This document shows, in pieces, positions 1-8,306 of a stretch of 64,000 nt of DNA (its first letter is position 1; every line of letters begins with the position of its first letter). This DNA is from Bifidobacterium colobi (GTDB lineage: Bacteria; Actinomycetota; Actinomycetes; Actinomycetales; Bifidobacteriaceae). The stretch lies in assembly GCF_018555455.1 (NCBI RefSeq), contig NZ_JAFEJU010000001.1, positions 1 to 64,000 of the forward strand, in the 5' to 3' direction. The translations under genes and the position numbers were made by a program. The notes under the pieces were generated by a model, which was not told where the DNA came from, ran no database searches, and worked only from the letters and a program-made list of their open reading frames with translations.

Positions 1-90
1 CACGCCTTAGACAACGCAATCGTCAACGCCATCGAAATCCATGAAATCGATAAACAGCAACCACGCCACGCGAAATCTCGGCCATTCTGA
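1..90 (+). CDS. possible 3' end of a gene entering from the left
   Basis: The frame is open from the first base to a TGA at 88-90, giving 29 residues with a mixed, protein-like composition (Ala, Ile, Asn, Asp, then a basic tail). No start is visible, so this could be the C-terminus of an upstream gene, or simply chance. The sequence between this stop and the tRNA-Ser terminator (about 91-186) shows nothing recognisable. Confidence 0.25.
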   Translation, partial: HALDNAIVNAIEIHEIDKQQPRHAKSRPF

Positions 91-186
91 CCGACCTAAA
101 ACACCACAAAAGTTCCTATAACCCCAATCATCAGCAGAACGGCAGAACGGCTTAAAACCGGCGTTATTCCGCGCGTTTCGCGCATG

Positions 187-220
187 AAAAAAGGGTTTTG
201 CGATTACTCGCAAAACCCTT
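187..220 (-). terminator. intrinsic terminator of tRNA-Ser
   Basis: A 12-bp stem (AAGGGTTTTGCG with its complement) closes a 6-base loop at 191-220. On the minus strand it is followed by a run of six T. It lies directly after the tRNA-Ser 3' end. Confidence 0.8.
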
Positions 221-222
221 GG

Positions 223-312
223 TGGCGGAGTCAGAGGGATTCGAACCCTCGAGCCGCTTACGCGACTAACACCTTAGCAGGGTGCCCCTATCGGCCACTC
301 AGGCATGACTCC
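223..312 (-). tRNA. tRNA-Ser (anticodon GCT)
   Basis: The minus strand folds as a class II tRNA. The acceptor arms GGAGTCA/TGACTCC pair, the anticodon loop reads CTGCTAA with anticodon GCT, a long variable arm follows, and the T-loop is GGTTCGAATCC. A 3' CCA is encoded (223-225). It decodes AGC/AGU serine codons. The nearby EamA gene is a separate unit on the same strand. Confidence 0.95.
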
Positions 313-380
313 ACGTTGCACATTGAGCGCAACAGCACACTACTGTACCACAAACCGCGGAATACGGCGTGCCGCACTGA

Positions 381-1328
381 TCAATTGCCTTTGGCAGGCG
401 CGGCATCACCGGAGAAGGTCACAATCACCGCGAAAATCACCAGGGCCACACCAACAAGCTCACCAATGCCCGGAATCTCACCGAACAGTAGGCCTATCGC
501 CACGGCAACCGCAGGATTAATGGACTGCATCACCGAGAACGCTCCCGATGTAGTGCGACGCAACGTAATCTGCTCCACAACATAGGGAATGAACGAAGCC
601 ATCAGCGAGATGGCGAACAACAGCGCCAACAGTTTCAGCGGACCTCCGGGCGCGAGCGCCCAAGTGGCATCGGACTTGGGGTGCAGCACATGTTCAACCG
701 CCGGCACACCGAGGAACAAGGATTGCGCCGCCCATCCTATCGTCACCGCAATGCATAGATTGTCAAGCGAATTGCCTCCTTCGGCCACTCGCCGACCAGT
801 CACGATATAAACGCCCCACATGGATCCGCCAATCACAATGGCAATAAGCCCCACCAGGAATCTGCCGCCGTCGGATGGATTGGAGAGTGAAATACCGGCC
901 AACAGCACCACGCCTATTGCAGCAATGCCAATGCCCAGCCGTTCACGCCAACTGCGCCCGGTGAGCACCGCCACCGACAGCGGCCCAATGAATTCAATGG
1001 AGACGGCGATACCCATATCCATGTTGCTGATGGCCACATAGAACATGGTGTTCATCAGCACCAGAGAGCATCCCAACAGCACAATCAATCCCCAACTGCG
1101 AGCGCTGCGATGGAACAGCCTCCCGCGCTTTGCCCGCTGCCATGGCCGGCGCCAGGCAAGCAGCAGCAGCGTCATGAATCCCACGCGATACCACACCGAG
1201 TAGAGCGGATCGAGCTGAGTGAACGCCAGCTTGGCGATGGCCGTGGCCGTATAAATGACCAAGGCTTCGCCAATCACGATAAGCACCACGGGAACACGAT
1301 TGAGGATACTGACCACTGCCTTCTTCAT
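381..1328 (-). CDS. EamA/RhaT-family transporter (threonine/homoserine-exporter type)
   Basis: The 315-residue protein consists of about ten hydrophobic helices in two EamA (DMT superfamily) halves. The second half carries the motif GAFSVMQSINPAVAVAIGLL, typical of RhtA-like exporters. It probably sits in the plasma membrane and exports small amino acids or related metabolites, but the substrate cannot be read from sequence. I chose the internal Met at 1328 (MKKAVVSIL), where the first membrane helix begins. An upstream in-frame extension of 36 residues lacks membrane or family character. The gene is divergent from dinB across about 220 bases. Confidence 0.8.
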   Translation of the reverse strand: MKKAVVSILNRVPVVLIVIGEALVIYTATAIAKLAFTQLDPLYSVWYRVGFMTLLLLAWRRPWQRAKRGRLFHRSARSWGLIVLLGCSLVLMNTMFYVAISNMDMGIAVSIEFIGPLSVAVLTGRSWRERLGIGIAAIGVVLLAGISLSNPSDGGRFLVGLIAIVIGGSMWGVYIVTGRRVAEGGNSLDNLCIAVTIGWAAQSLFLGVPAVEHVLHPKSDATWALAPGGPLKLLALLFAISLMASFIPYVVEQITLRRTTSGAFSVMQSINPAVAVAIGLLFGEIPGIGELVGVALVIFAVIVTFSGDAAPAKGN

Positions 1329-1438
1329 AGGCTTCACGCTACTCGCCCGGTCGGGACAGTGCAGCCTGAGACTGGACCGAGCCAAGATATGGACTGAAAG
1401 CTGGAATGTGCAGGGCAATGCGCACATAGTGGACACTG

Positions 1439-1466
1439 TTCATAATGCTGCTTATTCATAATGCTG
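1439..1466. repeat. 12-bp direct repeat in the EamA-dinB divergent region
   Basis: TTCATAATGCTG occurs at 1439-1450 and again at 1455-1466, a 16-base period, in the spacer between the two divergent genes. It could be a tandem operator. No LexA-like SOS box was found here, so damage control of dinB is not supported by sequence. Confidence 0.4.
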
Positions 1467-1546
1467 ACCATTGTGCTGCGATTCGGCAAATCTGCGGCAG
1501 TCAACGCTAGCCCGCATCAGACTGCAGCCTCCACGCAAGATTTAGA

Positions 1547-2830
1547 ATGGATGGCATGAGTACCGCACCGAGGCTTGCCGCCGCCAAACGCGACTGGGGT
1601 CATGATGAGACCGGCTGCACGGTGCTGCATATTGATATGGATGCGTTTTATGCCTCACTGGAGGTGGCGCGCCACCCTGAGCTCAAAGGCAAGCCGGTGA
1701 TTATCGGCACCGGCCCTCGTTCGGTGGTGTCTGCCGCAAGCTATGAGGCTCGACGGTACGGCATCAATTCGGCAATGCCAGCCGCCCGCGCACGTCAGCT
1801 ATGCCCGGACGGCATATTTCTGCCGGTCGATATGCGCTATTACCGCATGATGTCGCATCGCATTATGCATGAGGTGTTCTTGACCATCACCGACCGATTC
1901 GAGCAGGTCTCGGTGGATGAGGGTTATATGGATGTGTCCGGTGCTTTACTCACTTGGGGCAAGCCAAGTACGATAGGCGCATGGATTCGCGAGCAGGTTG
2001 CGCAGCGATTCCATGTGACTTGTTCCGTTGGAATTGCTGCCAACAAATTGGTGGCAAAAATGGCATCCACCAATGCCAAGCCGGACGGCATGTTGCTGAT
2101 TCCCGTCTCCCGTTCCGCCGAGTTTGTGCAGATGATGCCGTTGCGTGGCATCCCCGGCATCGGCCCTTCGCTAGAGCAACGTCTCAATGCGTGGGGTATT
2201 ACATCCGTGGCAGAACTGGCTCGCATGGATGAGGCGACGCTGACCCGTGCCACCGGCTCGCCGGCCGCGGCGCGCGGGCTATGGGCTGCCTCGCATGGCT
2301 TGGATTCGCGCACCATCACAACCGTGCGTGAGGAGAAATCTATCGGTTCGGAGCGCACGCTGATGCAGGATACGCGTAGCATGCGCGTGGTCTGTGATCT
2401 GCTGCGTTCTGCCTGCGATGAGGTGGCTGGCACGCTGCGGCGCAAAGGACTGGTTGCCCGCACGCTGACCGTAAAGCTGCGGTTCGCGGACTTGAGCTAC
2501 CAGACTCGCTCGTTCACGATGGAAAAGCCGACGGATACCGCCGGCGTGCTCTACCCGGAATGCGTGCGGCAGCTGAAAATCATGCTGGGTATGCCGCCTG
2601 CAACTGGATCGGATGCTACGCTGCCGAAGTTGATTCGACTGGCCGGCATGAGCACTTCGTCGCTGAGTGAAGCCAAATCCACCGCAGTGCAGCCTTCCTT
2701 GGACGACATGCTTGAGGAAAGCGATAATGCTCACGGCAGTACCGCGCAGACGCGTCGACATAACGCCGAAGCAGCGCTCGACGCGGTACGTCGTAAATTC
2801 GGCAACAGCGCGGCACGTCTAGGCGCGTAA
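1547..2830 (+). CDS. dinB: DNA polymerase IV (Y-family)
   Basis: This is an error-prone translesion polymerase of 427 residues. The N-terminus carries the catalytic motif HIDMDAFYASLE with the first metal-binding Asp and an aromatic steric-gate residue. A second motif, SVDEGYMDVSG, supplies the other acidic residues. CSVGIAANKLVAKMAS and the helix-hairpin-helix GIPGIGPSLEQRL follow, then the little-finger domain. The last ~70 residues are polar and probably flexible. The start is uncertain: ATG at 1547 or 1556, with no clear Shine-Dalgarno. Its 3' end overlaps the convergent dapC by 12 bases. Confidence 0.93.
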   Translation: MDGMSTAPRLAAAKRDWGHDETGCTVLHIDMDAFYASLEVARHPELKGKPVIIGTGPRSVVSAASYEARRYGINSAMPAARARQLCPDGIFLPVDMRYYRMMSHRIMHEVFLTITDRFEQVSVDEGYMDVSGALLTWGKPSTIGAWIREQVAQRFHVTCSVGIAANKLVAKMASTNAKPDGMLLIPVSRSAEFVQMMPLRGIPGIGPSLEQRLNAWGITSVAELARMDEATLTRATGSPAAARGLWAASHGLDSRTITTVREEKSIGSERTLMQDTRSMRVVCDLLRSACDEVAGTLRRKGLVARTLTVKLRFADLSYQTRSFTMEKPTDTAGVLYPECVRQLKIMLGMPPATGSDATLPKLIRLAGMSTSSLSEAKSTAVQPSLDDMLEESDNAHGSTAQTRRHNAEAALDAVRRKFGNSAARLGA

Positions 2831-4024
2831 GCGGGCGCAGGCCTCCTGAATCGCCTGGTCGGTGGCGGTGGCGGAGAATCGCAGGTATTGGGGGGCGCCA
2901 TAGAACTCGCCTGGGCTGGGAATGATGCCGATGGCTGCCAATTCAGTCATGTCTGTCCAGCAATCGCCGGACTTGGCTTTCGCCCACACATAGAGCGCAC
3001 CGGCAGGCATACGAACGGAATCATATCCATATGATTGCAGCGCTTCGACCAACGCGGCCAAACGATTGCGGTAACGGGTCCACTGCTGATGCACGGCGGC
3101 GGTATCGCGCAGGCCTGCTGCCATGGCGGCCTGCACGGGACCGGGAATAATCTCACCGATCTGTTTGCGATACTCGCTCATCTCTCGCACGAGCCGGTAA
3201 TCGCCCGCAATCAATGCCGTACGGTAGCCGGCCATATTCGACTGCTTGGAAAGGGAGTAGAGCACCAGAATGCCGTCCGCTGACCCTTCGCATACTTGTG
3301 GGCTCAACGCGCATGGCGTAGCGGACAAGGCGAACGAGCGATCAGCAGCAGCCGGCTCATTATTCTCCGGTTCTTCAGATAGCCCAGATCCGGAAACCTT
3401 GGAGCGAACAGCCCGCCAATCCATCAGCGCATAGCATTCGTCAGACAGTACCACAGCGCCAATGCGGCGAGCTGCGGCAACAATATCCGCGAGCCAGTCG
3501 GCACCGATGACCTCGCCGGTGGGATTGCACGGCGAGTTCACCCAAATGGCTTTGACGTTCGGCACATTGACCCAGGAATCCACATCGGTCACATCGTCGA
3601 CTTTGAGCACAGTGGCCCCGGCAAGCTGGGTGCCGATCTCATACGTCGGGTACGAGACGCGCGGCTGCACCACCACGTCCCCCGGACCAAGGTGCAGCAG
3701 ACTGGCCATCAGTGCCACGGCTTCCTTGGAGCCGACTGTGGGCACGGCAGCCGCGTTAATGGCCTTCAAATCCACGCCGCGCATGGTGCGGAACCAATCA
3801 TTGATAGCGGCTTTCAGGTCAGCGGTGCCGGCGGTGACCGGATAGCCATGCGCATTGGAGGCATCAGCTGAAGCAATCAACGCCTGCTGCACACTGGCTG
3901 GAACAGGATCCACGGGAGAGCCGACTGATAGATCAATCATGCCGCCGGGCACAGCCTTGGCCGTGGCCTTATAGCCGGCAATGCGTGACCAGTCGTACGG
4001 GGAGGAATATGCGTGGAAGCCCAT
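2819..4024 (-). CDS. dapC: succinyldiaminopimelate aminotransferase
   Basis: This fold-type I PLP aminotransferase has 401 residues. The PLP-binding lysine is in YSLSKQSNMAGYR, and NSPCNPTGEVI and SDECYALMDW are the cofactor Asn and Asp/Tyr segments. By family it converts N-succinyl-2-amino-6-ketopimelate to N-succinyl-diaminopimelate in lysine/peptidoglycan synthesis. The assignment rests on the actinobacterial DapC-like N-terminus and on its position downstream of fdxA, an arrangement also known in mycobacteria. AAAGGG lies 6 bases before ATG. Residues 200-250 hold an extended polar insertion, so another class I aminotransferase role is possible. Confidence 0.85.
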   Translation of the reverse strand: MGFHAYSSPYDWSRIAGYKATAKAVPGGMIDLSVGSPVDPVPASVQQALIASADASNAHGYPVTAGTADLKAAINDWFRTMRGVDLKAINAAAVPTVGSKEAVALMASLLHLGPGDVVVQPRVSYPTYEIGTQLAGATVLKVDDVTDVDSWVNVPNVKAIWVNSPCNPTGEVIGADWLADIVAAARRIGAVVLSDECYALMDWRAVRSKVSGSGLSEEPENNEPAAADRSFALSATPCALSPQVCEGSADGILVLYSLSKQSNMAGYRTALIAGDYRLVREMSEYRKQIGEIIPGPVQAAMAAGLRDTAAVHQQWTRYRNRLAALVEALQSYGYDSVRMPAGALYVWAKAKSGDCWTDMTELAAIGIIPSPGEFYGAPQYLRFSATATDQAIQEACARLRA

Positions 4025-4062
4025 AGGAACCCTTTCTTCAACGTAATGGTTCCAAGATACGA

Positions 4063-4093
4063 CGAACCCCCGGCCATTGCGGTCGAGGGTTCG
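4063..4093 (-). terminator. hairpin between fdxA and dapC
   Basis: CGAACCC (4063-4069) pairs with GGGTTCG (4087-4093). It sits 39 bases before the dapC start with no T-run, so it may only attenuate read-through or protect the upstream fdxA message. Confidence 0.4.
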
Positions 4094-4162
4094 CGATGTG
4101 TAAATCAGTGCATGCTCAGCGGTTCACTGATCACTGATGCATCGTTGGCTGATTCTGACTCG

Positions 4163-4483
4163 TCACTGATTCTGCGGCGGCAAAGCAGCCACCTGCTCGG
4201 GATCCTTGCCGATAGGACCGGCTGCGGAAGCGCCGCCCAAGTCACCGACCTCGGCGAAGAAGCTCACGGCAGCGTCCTTGTACCAGGCCCACTCATCCGG
4301 CAGATCATCCTCGTAGAAGATGGCTTCGGTGGGGCACACCGGTTCGCATGCGCCGCAGTCAACACATTCGTTCGGGTTAATGTACAGCGAGCGGGAGCCC
4401 TCGTAGATGCAGTCGACCGGGCACTCGTCCACGCAAGCCTTGTCTTTGACGTCCACGCAAGGCTGAGCAACAACGTATGGCAT
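4163..4483 (-). CDS. fdxA: 7Fe/8Fe-type ferredoxin
   Basis: This is a small soluble electron carrier of 106 residues. Eight cysteines are visible at about 9, 17, 21, 25, 40, 43, 46 and 50. The second set forms the classic CVDCGACEPVCP [4Fe-4S] motif. The first set has the wider spacing of actinobacterial seven-iron ferredoxins, suggesting a [3Fe-4S] plus [4Fe-4S] pair. An acidic tail of ~50 residues follows, as in FdxA/FdxC. AAGGAGG precedes the ATG. It is transcribed ahead of dapC, a pairing conserved in actinobacteria whose functional reason is unknown. Confidence 0.95.
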   Translation of the reverse strand: MPYVVAQPCVDVKDKACVDECPVDCIYEGSRSLYINPNECVDCGACEPVCPTEAIFYEDDLPDEWAWYKDAAVSFFAEVGDLGGASAAGPIGKDPEQVAALPPQNQ

Positions 4484-4564
4484 GGAATCCTCCTTGAAAA
4501 TAACGCTGTGTCAATTCTAGGCTCGCGACCGGACGCTTTGGCTCAGCGTCAGCTCGGTGTCAGC

Positions 4565-6091
4565 TCAGCCGTTGATGGCCTTGTCGGTTTCCTCCGAGAG
4601 CTTCTCGGTCAGGTCACCGGTACCGAGGCGGGCGTGCCAGTAGCCATAGCCGAAGTAGATGGCGAAGCCGACCACCAGCCACACGATGAAACGAATCCAG
4701 GTGAGCACGGTGAGGTTCAGCATGAGCCACAGATTGGCCAAGCCGATCAGAATCGGTACCCACGGGTTGCCGGGAATCTTGAAGGCGCGCGGCAGATCAG
4801 GACGCTTCTTGCGCATGATCGGAATGGAGATGGCCACCAGCGTGAAGGCGGACAACGTACCGATGTTCACCATGTCGGAGAGCACGCCGATGTCGAACAG
4901 GGCGGCGACCAGAGCCACCACCACGCCCACTGCGATCTGCAGGCCGGCAGGCGTGCCGTGCTTGCCGGTCTTGGACAGGCTGCGCGGCAGCAGACCGTCG
5001 CGGCTCATCGCGAAGACGATACGGGTGAGTCCCAGCAGCAGCACCATCACCACGGTGGCAAGACCCAACACAATACCGAAACTGATGATCTTGGCTGCCC
5101 AGTTGGCACCCACGAGTTCGAATGCGGTGGCCAGCGACGGGCTGTCCTGCTGGGCAAGCTCCTTGTAAGAGACCATGCCGGTAGTCACGATGGCCACGAG
5201 CATGTACATGATGATGATCAAGGCCATGCCCACACCGATGCCGAGCGGCACGTTCTTATGCGGATCCTTGGTTTCCTCGGATGCGGTAGCCACCACGTCG
5301 AAACCGATGAAGGCGAAGAACACGAGCGCCGCACCGGAGAGGATGCCGGGCACGCCATAAATGGACGGCACCATGCCGGTGGCCCACTGCCACAGCGGCT
5401 GGCCCATCACACCGCTAACGGCGGTGGAGCTTTGCACGCTGGATGCCGGTTCGGCCGGCGGAACGAACGGGGTGAAGTTGGATGCCTTGACGTAGAAGAA
5501 GCCCACGATCACCACGAAGAACACGATGGCGATCTTGAGTACGGTCATCGCGCCGTCCACACGAGCACCGATCTTGGTGCCGAACACCAGCAGCGTGGTG
5601 AAGAACGCCACGATGATAATCGGCGCCACGTCGATGTGGAAGGAGCCGAAGGTCAGGTTGGTGTTGGCGTTCCAGCCCATCAGTCGCATGAAGTCATTGA
5701 GGTAGACGCCCCAGTATTTGGAGATCACGGAACCGGCCATGAGCATTTCCAGAATCAGATCCCAGCCGATGATCCACGCCATCAGCTCGCCCACTGTGGT
5801 GTAGGTGAAGGTGTAGGCGGAGCCTGCCACTGGAATCATCGAGGCGAACTCGGCATAGCACATCACCGCAGCACCGCAAACGATGCCTGCGATCAGGAAG
5901 CTGATGATTACAGCCGGACCAGCGTGGAAGGCGGCGGCCTGGGCGCCCACGGAGAAGATGCCGGCGCCGACGGCCACGGCCACACCCATAATGGACAGAT
6001 CCCACCAAGTCAGGTTGCGCTTGAGCTTGCGGCCCTCTTCACCTGTTTCGGCAATGGTCTGCTCGACGGATTTCGTACGGAACAGTTGCAT
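4565..6091 (-). CDS. APC-superfamily amino acid permease
   Basis: This integral membrane protein of 508 residues has about 12 helices. The N-terminus carries GVAVAVGAGIFSVGA, the first-helix glycine motif of the cationic amino-acid transporter (CAT) branch. FIGFDVVATASEETKDPHKNVPLGI is the characteristic helix-6 segment. It should import amino acids by secondary transport, but which ones cannot be stated. The start at 6091 is chosen because AGAAGG lies about 8 bases upstream; a 13-residue longer frame lacks support. It is probably monocistronic. Confidence 0.9.
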   Translation of the reverse strand: MQLFRTKSVEQTIAETGEEGRKLKRNLTWWDLSIMGVAVAVGAGIFSVGAQAAAFHAGPAVIISFLIAGIVCGAAVMCYAEFASMIPVAGSAYTFTYTTVGELMAWIIGWDLILEMLMAGSVISKYWGVYLNDFMRLMGWNANTNLTFGSFHIDVAPIIIVAFFTTLLVFGTKIGARVDGAMTVLKIAIVFFVVIVGFFYVKASNFTPFVPPAEPASSVQSSTAVSGVMGQPLWQWATGMVPSIYGVPGILSGAALVFFAFIGFDVVATASEETKDPHKNVPLGIGVGMALIIIMYMLVAIVTTGMVSYKELAQQDSPSLATAFELVGANWAAKIISFGIVLGLATVVMVLLLGLTRIVFAMSRDGLLPRSLSKTGKHGTPAGLQIAVGVVVALVAALFDIGVLSDMVNIGTLSAFTLVAISIPIMRKKRPDLPRAFKIPGNPWVPILIGLANLWLMLNLTVLTWIRFIVWLVVGFAIYFGYGYWHARLGTGDLTEKLSEETDKAING

Positions 6092-6228
6092 AAAGCCTTC
6101 TCTTTTCTCTAGAGCGCGCGCCTGATGCACGCAAAAACAACGAAAACGAGTATAGAAGAGGCTGTGTGACTTGTCTATTACCTATTGGTAACTCGCCCGC
6201 GACTGCTCGTAGGAATCTCCGCCATCTA

Positions 6229-7455
6229 CTACGCCAGCACGCCTACGCACACTGGTTCCGGAATCAGTTCGATGCCGAACGCTTCACGGACGCGCTGCTG
6301 GATCGTGCGCGCAAGTTGCTCGATATCCGAGGCAGTCGCCTGGCCGCGATTGGTAAGCGCCAACGTATGCTGCGTGGATAGGCTTGCCTGTGCATCAGGG
6401 GCTACGGCAAAGCCCTTATGGCAACCGGCATGGTCGATCAGCCATGCTGCGGATGTCTTGACGCCGGCCTCGCCGTTCGGCAAGGTCGCGTCGAAGCGCG
6501 GCGCACCCTCAGGTAGGTTCGCCGCTTGGTCGGCTGGCAGAATCGGATTCATGAAGAATGATCCGCAGCTGTGGCGATTGTAGTCGGGAGCGGGCAGGCC
6601 GTCCTCGGTCGGATTGATGTGCGCGGCCTCGTTGACTGCGGCCAGACGCTGCAGGTCTGTCAGGATGTTGGCTTCGCGCTTGGCACCGGCCATGGCCGGC
6701 AATGCGTAGCGCGTGGGGTCTTCGAGCATGCCTTTGGCTGCACGTACCTTGAGCACGGCTTCGCGGATGTCTTTGGTGGCCATGCGGTCGCCCACCTCAA
6801 CGCCAAGTGCTTTGGCGAGTTGTCCGTAGCCCACAGTGCCTTGTGCGCTATGGGTGAGCGCAAAGGTGACGGAAAGCACCACGTAGCGCGGGGTCGGGAA
6901 GAACTGACTTGACGGACGGCCCGGAGCCTCGTACATGCTGGCCTTGAGTGCGGAATACCGGTATCCAAAGTGGAGATCTTCAGGAAGCAGTTCGCGCGTG
7001 GTTTTGGTTTGACGATCCCAGACCTCCACGGATTCCACCGATGTGGCGACCTCCTGACCGTATGCGCCGATGTTTTGTACCACGGAGGCGCCTACCGTGC
7101 CGGGAATGCCGGACAGTCCTTCGACGCCCTCAAGGCCGAGTTCTACGGTAAAGGCTACAAAATCATCCCAATTGGCGCCGGCTTCGGCGTTCACATGCAC
7201 GGTGCGGTCCTGCCCTTCCACCGGTGCCGCCTCGTCGGGCACGGTGATCAGACGGCGAGCGTCACGCACCACCACGCCGTTGAACGGGGTGTCGGCGATC
7301 AGCATGTTCGAGCCTCCGCCGATGACCACAAGCGGCAGGCCTTTGGAATCGGCATCCTCTACGGCTTCAATCAGGCCGACACGCGTGGTCGGTTCAATGA
7401 AATAGGCGATCTCGCCGCCCACACCCATGGTGGTGATGTCTGCAAAGCTAGTCAT
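6229..7455 (-). CDS. murB: UDP-N-acetylenolpyruvoylglucosamine reductase
   Basis: This FAD enzyme reduces the enolpyruvyl group of UDP-GlcNAc-enolpyruvate to give UDP-MurNAc, with NADPH, in the cytosol. The N-terminal FAD domain shows TTMGVGG, VIGGGSNML, and EGLSGIPGTVGASVVQNIGAYGQE. The YRYSALK region and CGSFFMNPIL, carrying the catalytic Ser, follow. At 408 residues it is longer than the usual 300-350, with extra sequence after residue 165 and in the middle. A long inverted repeat lies just upstream of the start (7493-7567). Confidence 0.95.
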   Translation of the reverse strand: MTSFADITTMGVGGEIAYFIEPTTRVGLIEAVEDADSKGLPLVVIGGGSNMLIADTPFNGVVVRDARRLITVPDEAAPVEGQDRTVHVNAEAGANWDDFVAFTVELGLEGVEGLSGIPGTVGASVVQNIGAYGQEVATSVESVEVWDRQTKTTRELLPEDLHFGYRYSALKASMYEAPGRPSSQFFPTPRYVVLSVTFALTHSAQGTVGYGQLAKALGVEVGDRMATKDIREAVLKVRAAKGMLEDPTRYALPAMAGAKREANILTDLQRLAAVNEAAHINPTEDGLPAPDYNRHSCGSFFMNPILPADQAANLPEGAPRFDATLPNGEAGVKTSAAWLIDHAGCHKGFAVAPDAQASLSTQHTLALTNRGQATASDIEQLARTIQQRVREAFGIELIPEPVCVGVLA

Positions 7456-7492
7456 GGTTCTCTATCCTAGTGGTCGCAAAAGTCGAAATACA

Positions 7493-7567
7493 GGCTGAAA
7501 TGGACGGTTTTCGGCTCTTGAATGACCGATTTGGCGCTTCGAATCGTCAGAAACGTCCATTTCAGCC
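7493..7567. repeat. 14-bp inverted repeat upstream of murB
   Basis: GGCTGAAATGGACG (7493-7506) is the exact complement of 7554-7567, with 47 bases between. The element lies between the rpmG terminator and the murB start, so it is in the murB promoter or 5' leader. It could be an operator pair, a long hairpin, or a small repeat. Confidence 0.7.
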
Positions 7568-7588
7568 CGCATTCGGTGACAGATACGA

Positions 7589-7616
7589 AAAAACCCAGTC
7601 ACATGGACTGGGTTTT
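7589..7616 (-). terminator. intrinsic terminator after rpmG
   Basis: AAAACCCAGTC...GACTGGGTTTT forms an 11-bp stem around a short loop. A T-run follows on the minus strand, 20 bases after the rpmG stop. Confidence 0.85.
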
Positions 7617-7635
7617 GAAGCTTGATACCGTACAA

Positions 7636-7803
7636 TCAACGAGTCTCGCGGTGCACGGTCTGCTTACCGCAGCGCGGGCAGAACTTCTTGAGCTCAAGAC
7701 GATCTGGGGTGTTACGACGGTTCTTGGTCGTAATGTAGTTGCGCTCCTTGCACTCGGTGCAGGCCAGCGTGATGCCCGGACGGATGTCGGCGCTCTTAGC
7801 CAT
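7636..7803 (-). CDS. rpmG: 50S ribosomal protein L33 (zinc-ribbon form)
   Basis: This 55-residue protein starts [15 protein letters not shown] and ends KQTVHRETR, matching L33. Cysteines at 15/18 and 42/45 (CTEC, CPRC) make it the zinc-binding form rather than the Cys-less paralogue used in zinc limitation. It is a large-subunit component. It is downstream of tRNA-Tyr, -Thr and -Met on the same strand, so probably one transcript, ending at the terminator at 7589-7616. Confidence 0.97.
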   Translation of the reverse strand: MAKSADIRPGITLACTECKERNYITTKNRRNTPDRLELKKFCPRCGKQTVHRETR

Positions 7804-7865
7804 TCTCATTCACCTCTGTGTTTACTAGGTATAATGTGCGCCCACCGGTTGGCGGGCGCAGTTTG

Positions 7866-7939
7866 TAGCGAGGAAGAGGCTCGAACTCTTGACCTTACGA
7901 TTATGAGTCGTACGCTCTAGCCAGCTGAGCTACCCCGCC
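7866..7939 (-). tRNA. tRNA-Met (anticodon CAT, elongator type)
   Basis: A 74-base cloverleaf with acceptor GGCGGGG/CCTCGCT (one G-U pair at the end), D-arm AGCTCAGCTGGCTAGAGC, anticodon loop CTCATAA and T-loop TTCGAGC. The 3' CCA is not encoded. The paired first position argues for elongator rather than initiator. Confidence 0.93.
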
Positions 7940-7943
7940 AGAG

Positions 7944-8015
<72 letters not shown>

Positions 8016-8016
8016 G

Positions 8017-8098
8017 TGGCGGATAGTGGATTCGAACCACTGAAGCACGAAGCGGCTGATTTACAGTCAGCTCCCTTTGACCGCTTGGGAAATCCGCC
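8017..8098 (-). tRNA. tRNA-Tyr (anticodon GTA)
   Basis: An 82-base class II tRNA with acceptor GGCGGAT/ATCCGCC, anticodon loop CTGTAAA, a long variable arm and T-loop GTTCGAATCC. It is the first of the Tyr-Thr-Met-rpmG cluster, one base from tRNA-Thr. Confidence 0.94.
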
Positions 8099-8248
8099 AG
8101 TCTGTCTCCCGTCGTGGTGTTTGACCTCGACAGGCAACTCGGATATATAAACACATCTGGCGGACTGACGCAACTTCAGACACGGTTTCGGCGTGTCGCA
8201 GCCGGACAAGTCAGTCCAGCTGCGCTGCACAGGCCTTACTCAAGTCCT

Positions 8249-8297
8249 TCCTCAGTCAGCCATTTGGCTGACAGCTCCCTCATCTTCAGGGAGCTGC
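8249..8297. repeat. two-hairpin intergenic repeat, copy 1
   Basis: CAGTCAGCCATTTGGCTGACAG forms one stem and AGCTCCCTCATCTTCAGGGAGCT a second. Similar elements lie at 19600-19648, 37788-37840 and 60151-60207. This one is ten bases after the hisC-like stop and may end that transcript. Confidence 0.65.
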
Positions 8298-8306
8298 GAC
8301 TATTCC

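Noticed and set aside
7..213. Minus-strand frame at the window's left end
   Set aside because: It would overlap the tRNA-Ser terminator and has no family match or ribosome site.
223..312. tRNA-Ser as an integration (att) site
   Set aside because: No integrase, direct repeat of the tRNA 3' end, or phage gene was seen nearby.
1440..1546. LexA/SOS box upstream of dinB
   Set aside because: No CGAAC-N4-GTTCG type sequence was found.
4013..6112. Long open frame opposite the amino-acid permease
   Set aside because: It is antisense to a clear permease gene, rich in His/Gly/Glu with no domain, a typical GC-rich shadow frame.
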